NCBI GenBank assembly: GCA_017512745.1
Contig: JAFWEV010000029.1
Span: 1-38,563 of the forward strand
DNA: 38,563 nt
Source of the DNA: Oscillospiraceae bacterium
GTDB taxonomy: Bacteria; Bacillota; Clostridia; Oscillospirales; Ruminococcaceae
Reading direction: 5' to 3'
Part shown: piece by piece, positions 35,068-38,563 of the stretch
Numbering within the stretch: position 1 is the stretch's first letter
Layout: each line of letters opens with the position of its first letter
Translations under genes and position numbers: made by a program
The notes under the pieces: model-generated
Database searches by the model: none
The model's input: the letters and a program-made list of their open reading frames with translations, nothing else
What the model was told of the DNA's origin: nothing

Positions 35068-35112
35068 AACAGACCGAATGTGGTCCCATGGATCACATTC
35101 GGTCTGTTTTTT
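35068..35112 (+). terminator. Perfect 15-bp intrinsic terminator, plus-strand orientation
   Basis: AACAGACCGAATGTG pairs perfectly with CACATTCGGTCTGTT across an 11-nt loop containing CCATGG. The T6 run follows only in plus-strand sense, although the only adjacent gene ends on the minus strand 6 bp further on. Confidence 0.85.
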
Positions 35113-35118
35113 GATCTC

Positions 35119-35442
35119 TTAGCCCAGAGGTTCTTCCCAAAAAACGCGGGCGCCCGCCTTCGCGGACAGATTGTCTATATATTTTTGCAGATCTTCTAAA
35201 AAAACTGCTTCTTTCTTTTTGGAACGTCTCCCCTTCGCGGAATAGATGACCTCGGACAGATACATGTCGTAGCTCACCGCGAAATCGTCATCCGTGACGT
35301 GCGGGAAGAAAGCCGCGCTGACTTCGTAGGATATATTGCCCCCTTCCGAATCGGCGGTGAGTTTCACAAGAACGCCGTTTCTCTTTACGCCGCCGTGCTC
35401 CGCCTCGGCGCGGTAATAACCGGAATACACATCCGTGACCAT
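35119..35442 (-). CDS. Small hypothetical protein
   Basis: 107 residues from ATG at 35442, with AAGGGA about 9 nt upstream; an in-frame start 12 codons earlier has no ribosome site. No domain recognised. The sequence is mixed alpha/beta without signal or helix for the membrane, has a basic patch GRRSKKK near residue 70 and ends EEPLG. Codon use resembles its neighbours, so it is likely real. A 14-bp element shared with 20103 lies 53 nt upstream. Confidence 0.7.
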   Translation of the reverse strand: MVTDVYSGYYRAEAEHGGVKRNGVLVKLTADSEGGNISYEVSAAFFPHVTDDDFAVSYDMYLSEVIYSAKGRRSKKKEAVFLEDLQKYIDNLSAKAGARVFWEEPLG

Positions 35443-35495
35443 AGTCTTTTGTCCCTTCCCTTTCCATATATGTATCAATAATAATTATATCCTTT

Positions 35496-35509
35496 AGCAA
35501 CCGGTCCGC
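35496..35509 (-). repeat. 14-bp upstream element, copy 2
   Basis: Identical AGCAACCGGTCCGC to 20103-20116, again ending about 50 nt before a minus-strand start codon, with AT-rich DNA between (ATAATTATTATTGATAC). It sits 6 bp before the stop of the upstream regulator gene. Confidence 0.55.
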
Positions 35510-35514
35510 GCATA

Positions 35515-36189
35515 TCACGAGACGTTGAGTTTGTCTGCAAGCCCGGTGAGCGCATCCGAGTCCTCAATATAATATGTGAGCTTTTCCTTTCTCAGATATC
35601 CCGCCGCCACAAAATCGCTCATGACTTTTTCGAGATGCCTGTATGAGACCCCGAGAGTCTCGGCTATCTCGACCTTTTTTATGCGGAATACTCTGCCGCT
35701 GCTGTTTGCGAGGATAAAGCCGGCGAGCCTGTTCTCGAGCGGGAATCCCCCCGCATGCATCAGCTTCTTTGAATTGCTCCTCTCCTTGTCCGCGATTATA
35801 AGGCACAGTTGTCTCAGGAACCGGTTGCTCTCGAGCAGTATGTCCCTGACCTCCTTGAGCGGCAGGGCTATCACCGTGCTGTCCTCCAGCGCTTCCACCG
35901 AGAAGTTGGTGGGTGACATGTCGAATATCTCCATCTCTCCCAGAAGGCACGGCGCTTCCGGGGATGACAGGATCATCCTCCTTCCGTTGGAGAGATACAT
36001 GTGGATGCAGCATCTTCCGCGCACGAGACAGAAGAGATACTCGGGCTCCTCCCCCTGCTCTATAAGGAGTTCTCCGGATGAGTATCTCCGGAGTTTTCCG
36101 TATGGTCTTGCTTCATCCGGGATAAGACTCCTGAGGAACTCCGTCTCATATTCCCTGTCCAAAGCATTTCTGTCTTTGATTTTTTCCAT
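35515..36189 (-). CDS. yeiL: Crp/Fnr-family regulator, YeiL-like
   Basis: 224 residues from ATG at 36189 with GGAGG 5 nt upstream; a longer frame lacks a site. Cyclic-nucleotide-binding-type beta-roll at about 20-130 (SSGELLIEQGEEPEYLFCLVRGR, APCLLGEMEIFD), a dimer helix, and a winged helix at about 160-215. The motifs FPLENRLAGFIL and LGVSYRHLEKVM closely match E. coli YeiL as I recall it. It is divergent from a RihB-like hydrolase; in E. coli yeiL also neighbours rihB. The bound effector is unknown; no four-Cys Fnr N-terminus is seen. Confidence 0.88.
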   Translation of the reverse strand: MEKIKDRNALDREYETEFLRSLIPDEARPYGKLRRYSSGELLIEQGEEPEYLFCLVRGRCCIHMYLSNGRRMILSSPEAPCLLGEMEIFDMSPTNFSVEALEDSTVIALPLKEVRDILLESNRFLRQLCLIIADKERSNSKKLMHAGGFPLENRLAGFILANSSGRVFRIKKVEIAETLGVSYRHLEKVMSDFVAAGYLRKEKLTYYIEDSDALTGLADKLNVS

Positions 36190-36279
36190 AATTTCCTCCA
36201 AAAATAGGAGATATATCGTATTTTTTCTCTTCTGCCTCAATTATACTGCAATCAGAAAAACATTTGGAGGATATATATA
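36190..36279. promoter_or_regulatory. Divergent yeiL-rihB promoter region
   Basis: A 90-bp AT-rich gap. Overlapping candidate -10 boxes, TATACT on plus and TATAAT on minus, lie around 36239-36247, so the two promoters probably compete or share a YeiL-like site. No clear Crp-type TGTGA palindrome is seen. Confidence 0.5.
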
Positions 36280-37209
36280 ATGGAAAAGATAAAAATGATT
36301 CTCGACTGCGATACAGGACACGATGACGCCATAGCTCTCATGGTCGCGTCAAAGCACCCGGACATCGAACTGCTCGGTGTTACGGTTGTTGCCGGAAATG
36401 CCGGACTCCATCACACCCTTCCCAACACCCTCAACGTTGTCCAGCATCTCGGACTTCAGGTCAAGGTCTACGGCGGAATGTCGAGACCCATGGTCCGCGA
36501 TCAGATCGTCGGCAAAAAGATCCACGGCGAGAGCGGTTTCGACGGCCCGGTGTTCGAAGAACTGCGCATAAAGGCGGAAGAGGAACACGCTGTCAACTTC
36601 ATCATCCGCACGATCATGGAGAGCGACGGAGACGTTGTTCTCGTTCCGGTAGGTCCTCTTACAAATATAGCGATGGCTATCCGCCTCGAACCCAGGATCG
36701 CGGAGAAGATAAAGCTCATCTCTCTCATGGGCGGTGCCGCCGGCATGGGCAACACGACACCCAGCGCCGAATTCAATATCTACGCGGACCCCGAGGCAGC
36801 TCATGTCGTATTCACATCCGGAGCCCCCGTTGTCATGATGGGACTTGACCTCACGAACAGGACCATCGCAACGGAAAAAGTCATCGAGCGCATGGAAGCT
36901 ATCGGCAATAAGGCCGGAAAACTCTTCGGAGACATCATGCGCTTCACCCTTCAGTCACAGAAGGCAAACGGTCTCGACGGCGGTCCCGTACACGACCTCA
37001 CAGCGGTCATGTATCTTGTCCATCCGGAATTCTTCCGCATGAAGGAAGCGTTTGTTGAGATAGACCTCTCCAAGGGTCCGAGCTATGGCCGGACAGTTGC
37101 GGACATAAACGGAAGACTCGGAAAAGAGCCCAATGCGCTTGTGGGTCTGGATACGGATCTTCCCGTATTCTGGGACGAAGTTGAAAGAGTCCTGAGACTG
37201 CACAACTGA
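36280..37209 (+). CDS. rihB: Pyrimidine-type ribonucleoside hydrolase, RihB-like
   Basis: 309 residues. Signature [13 protein letters not shown] (9-21); [58 protein letters not shown] and [11 protein letters not shown] follow E. coli RihB almost block for block. The catalytic VHD ([10 protein letters not shown]) is kept. It hydrolyses pyrimidine (cytidine/uridine) and possibly other ribonucleosides in the cytoplasm. GGAGG precedes the ATG. Divergent YeiL-like regulator supports the assignment. Confidence 0.95.
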   Translation: MEKIKMILDCDTGHDDAIALMVASKHPDIELLGVTVVAGNAGLHHTLPNTLNVVQHLGLQVKVYGGMSRPMVRDQIVGKKIHGESGFDGPVFEELRIKAEEEHAVNFIIRTIMESDGDVVLVPVGPLTNIAMAIRLEPRIAEKIKLISLMGGAAGMGNTTPSAEFNIYADPEAAHVVFTSGAPVVMMGLDLTNRTIATEKVIERMEAIGNKAGKLFGDIMRFTLQSQKANGLDGGPVHDLTAVMYLVHPEFFRMKEAFVEIDLSKGPSYGRTVADINGRLGKEPNALVGLDTDLPVFWDEVERVLRLHN

Positions 37210-37319
37210 TAACGGCGGCGGGCAAATGTATCCCCCACATATGATATAATCGGGATATAGGGCGGCGGAACACTCTTTACTGACGCCGCGATCCCTGCTT
37301 TCAGAAAGGAATTCTTATT

Positions 37320-37952
37320 ATGGGCGAATTTATGTCATATGATCCGTGGAGAAATCTCGTGTCCCGCAACGGCATTCCGGGCGACGAACTTGTCTCCGCA
37401 CTTCAGAAATCCATCCGCCGCGCCGACGAGGCGACCGCATGCAGAGTCGCATACGAGATGTATATAACCAGCGAGCAGTTTGAGGACAAGATGTGGCGCA
37501 GACTCAACGCCATCTCCGTCGAGGATATAGGCTTCGGCAACACCGACGCCCCGATACTCATCAACACTCTCGACCAGATGAGGAAGAAGTTCCCCTATGA
37601 CGACGGCGACCGTCCACTGTTCTTCATGCACGCGATCCGTTTCCTGTGCAAACAGCCTAAGGAACGCTCGACAGACTGTCTCAAGAACATCATTCAGCGT
37701 GAAGCCGCCGCAGGCAAGAAAGTCGAGATCCCCGACTACGCATATGACATGCACACGGGCAAGGGCCGCGAGATGGGCAGAGGCGTCCTCGACTTCCTGG
37801 ATGTCCGCAGCAAGGTCACTCCTTTAGTCGACGATTACGATCCTACATATGAACAGCAGATGCGCGAGATGGTGCTCGCCGAGGAAGCCGGAGAAGCTCC
37901 TGAGTCGGAAGCCGAAGTCGTTCCCTTCCAGTACAGTCTGTGGCAGTACTGA
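37320..37952 (+). CDS. Stand-alone RarA/MgsA C-terminal-like protein
   Basis: 210 residues. LVSALQKSIRRADEATACRVAYEMY followed by WRRLNAISVEDIGFGNTDAPI resembles the cap/oligomerisation region of RarA/MgsA (SALxKSIRGSDxDAA ... RRLxxxASEDIG), and DMHTGKGREMGRG resembles the region after it. The AAA+ ATPase half is absent and the ATG with AAGGA upstream begins directly at this part, so it is not an in-window truncation. RarA binds SSB-linked stalled forks; a lone C-terminal domain could modulate that or act on its own. Acidic tail EEAGEAPESEAEV. Single-gene unit with its own terminator. Confidence 0.75.
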   Translation: MGEFMSYDPWRNLVSRNGIPGDELVSALQKSIRRADEATACRVAYEMYITSEQFEDKMWRRLNAISVEDIGFGNTDAPILINTLDQMRKKFPYDDGDRPLFFMHAIRFLCKQPKERSTDCLKNIIQREAAAGKKVEIPDYAYDMHTGKGREMGRGVLDFLDVRSKVTPLVDDYDPTYEQQMREMVLAEEAGEAPESEAEVVPFQYSLWQY

Positions 37953-37973
37953 TACCGTTTATCTGATATCAAA

Positions 37974-38000
37974 GACCGGTCTTGTTAAGACCGGTTTTTT
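37974..38000 (+). terminator. Intrinsic terminator after the RarA-like gene
   Basis: ACCGGTCTT pairs perfectly with AAGACCGGT across a 3-nt loop, then six T. Confidence 0.93.
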
Positions 38001-38050
38001 GTTTTCGCAGGCTTCAGAAAAAACTGATTAAAAATTCAAAAAATTTTTTT

Positions 38051-38071
38051 ACCGTAAAAAGTTTTTACGGT
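38051..38071. promoter_or_regulatory. Perfect 21-bp palindrome, candidate operator
   Basis: ACCGTAAAAA-G-TTTTTACGGT, two 10-bp arms around one base. It precedes a TATATT (about 38093-38098) that is a likely -10 of the repeat-protein gene. The single-base centre makes an RNA hairpin unlikely to be its role, so a dimeric repressor or activator site is favoured. Confidence 0.55.
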
Positions 38072-38155
38072 TAGCTTTACGTTTCGGTTGGTATATTGTA
38101 TCCAGAACAGAAAAATCATCATCATTCATCATAAATCATAAGCGAGGATACAATA

Positions 38156-38563
38156 ATGAAACGTACAGAATCTAAGGGAAACAAAAAGAACAGCACACGC
38201 CGCTTCACAGCACTCATGCTCGTTCTTTTCATAGGACTTCAGCTCCTCAGCCCGGCAGCGATCCCGGCCGCATATGCAGCAGAACTTGATCCCGAAGAAG
38301 TAGCGGCACACGAAGCAGCAGCTTCCGAAGAGATGATCGCAGAGACAGTCGAAGAGACAGTCACAGAGACAGTTGAAGAAGCAGTCGCAGAGACAGTCGC
38401 AGAGACAGTCGAAGAAGCAGTCGCAAAGACAGTTGAAGAGACAGTCGCAGAGACAGTTGAAGAGACAGTCGCAGAGACAGTCGCAGAGACAGTTGAAGAA
38501 ACAGTCGCAGAGACAGTTGAAGAAGCAGTCGTAGAGACAGTCGAAGAAGCAGTCGCAGAGACA
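38156..38563 (+). CDS. Secreted protein with 12-nt/4-residue tandem repeats (3' end outside window)
   Basis: 136 codons visible from ATG at 38156 with GCGAGGA upstream. N-terminal signal peptide: basic MKRTESKGNKKNSTRR, hydrophobic core TALMLVLFIGLQLLS and cleavage near AYA-AEL at residue ~42. From residue 62 the chain is pure tandem units of the type (A/E)-E-(T/A)-V, about 19 copies so far. This is probably a rod-like or coiled, negatively charged stalk of a surface protein. A sortase signal cannot be seen as the end is cut off. Confidence 0.88.
   Translation, partial: MKRTESKGNKKNSTRRFTALMLVLFIGLQLLSPAAIPAAYAAELDPEEVAAHEAAASEEMIAETVEETVTETVEEAVAETVAETVEEAVAKTVEETVAETVEETVAETVAETVEETVAETVEEAVVETVEEAVAET
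38339..38563 (+). repeat. 12-nt tandem repeat array (GCAGAGACAGTC type)
   Basis: 18.75 units in phase with the reading frame, alternating GCAGAGACAGTC, GAAGAGACAGTC/GTT and GAAGAAGCAGTC forms. DNA identity between units is very high including synonymous sites, which indicates recent expansion by slippage or recombination. It continues past the window edge. Confidence 0.95.

Noticed and set aside
38339..38563. CRISPR-like repeat array
   Set aside because: Units are 12 nt, contiguous without spacers, and in frame with a signal-peptide protein.

Overview
The window looks like a chromosome segment of an anaerobic, moderate-GC Gram-positive bacterium of the class Clostridia (Bacillota). The evidence is AGGAGG-type ribosome binding sites, class B sortase, type III glutamine synthetase, a rhodanese-less ThiI paired with a NifS-type desulfurase, a LytTR/DUF3021 pair, corrinoid methyl-transfer genes with a RACo-type activator, and many strong intrinsic terminators. 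The genus cannot be fixed from the sequence. I see no phage genes, insertion sequences or CRISPR array.

Layout. 1-5318 (minus) is a run of HD hydrolase, cysteine desulfurase, ThiI and CinA. The CinA frame has no stop and continues through a transmembrane helix into a class-B-sortase-like domain that lacks the usual catalytic residues, running off the left edge. 5389-6620 holds a four-CxxC zinc-ribbon protein, a collapsed tRNA relic, a SigH-like sigma factor and an intact tRNA-Leu(CAA). 6740-7711 is a LytTR regulator plus DUF3021 membrane protein. 7772-10629 (minus) has an isochorismatase-family hydrolase, a zinc-finger anti-sigma with its ECF sigma factor, and a metal-dependent cyclase. 10893-12825 holds two tandem nucleoside hydrolases. 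13054-19064 is a divergent corrinoid cluster: a RACo-like reductive activator, a homocysteine methyltransferase and a VanY peptidase on the minus strand; DUF2284 and a UroD-type methyltransferase fused to its own corrinoid domain on the plus strand. 19131-22194 has a Q/Y/P-rich zinc-ribbon membrane protein, uridine phosphorylase, a lipoprotein and a VOC protein. 22269-23093 is an intact class B sortase. 23441-28691 is a four-gene MacAB-type exporter with two adaptors. 28758-32428 holds a third nucleoside hydrolase, a lipoprotein and type III glutamine synthetase. 32508-35112 holds a DUF3048/beta-propeller lipoprotein behind a TACA-N2-TGTA operator, then a structured non-coding stretch. 35119-37209 has a small unknown protein and a YeiL-like regulator divergent from a RihB-like hydrolase. 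37320-38563 has a stand-alone RarA/MgsA C-terminal-like protein and the start of a secreted protein built from 12-nt tandem repeats.

How the genes fit together. Nucleoside salvage is over-represented: four nucleoside hydrolases, a uridine phosphorylase and a YeiL-type regulator suggest use of external nucleosides as carbon, nitrogen or base sources. The corrinoid cluster reads as a route from an unknown methyl donor through a corrinoid protein to homocysteine. Surface functions recur: sortase, VanY, two DUF3048/sortase-fold proteins, the exporter and a repeat-stalk protein. The strongest candidates for something undescribed are the CinA-pseudosortase fusion and the structured element at 34974-35057.
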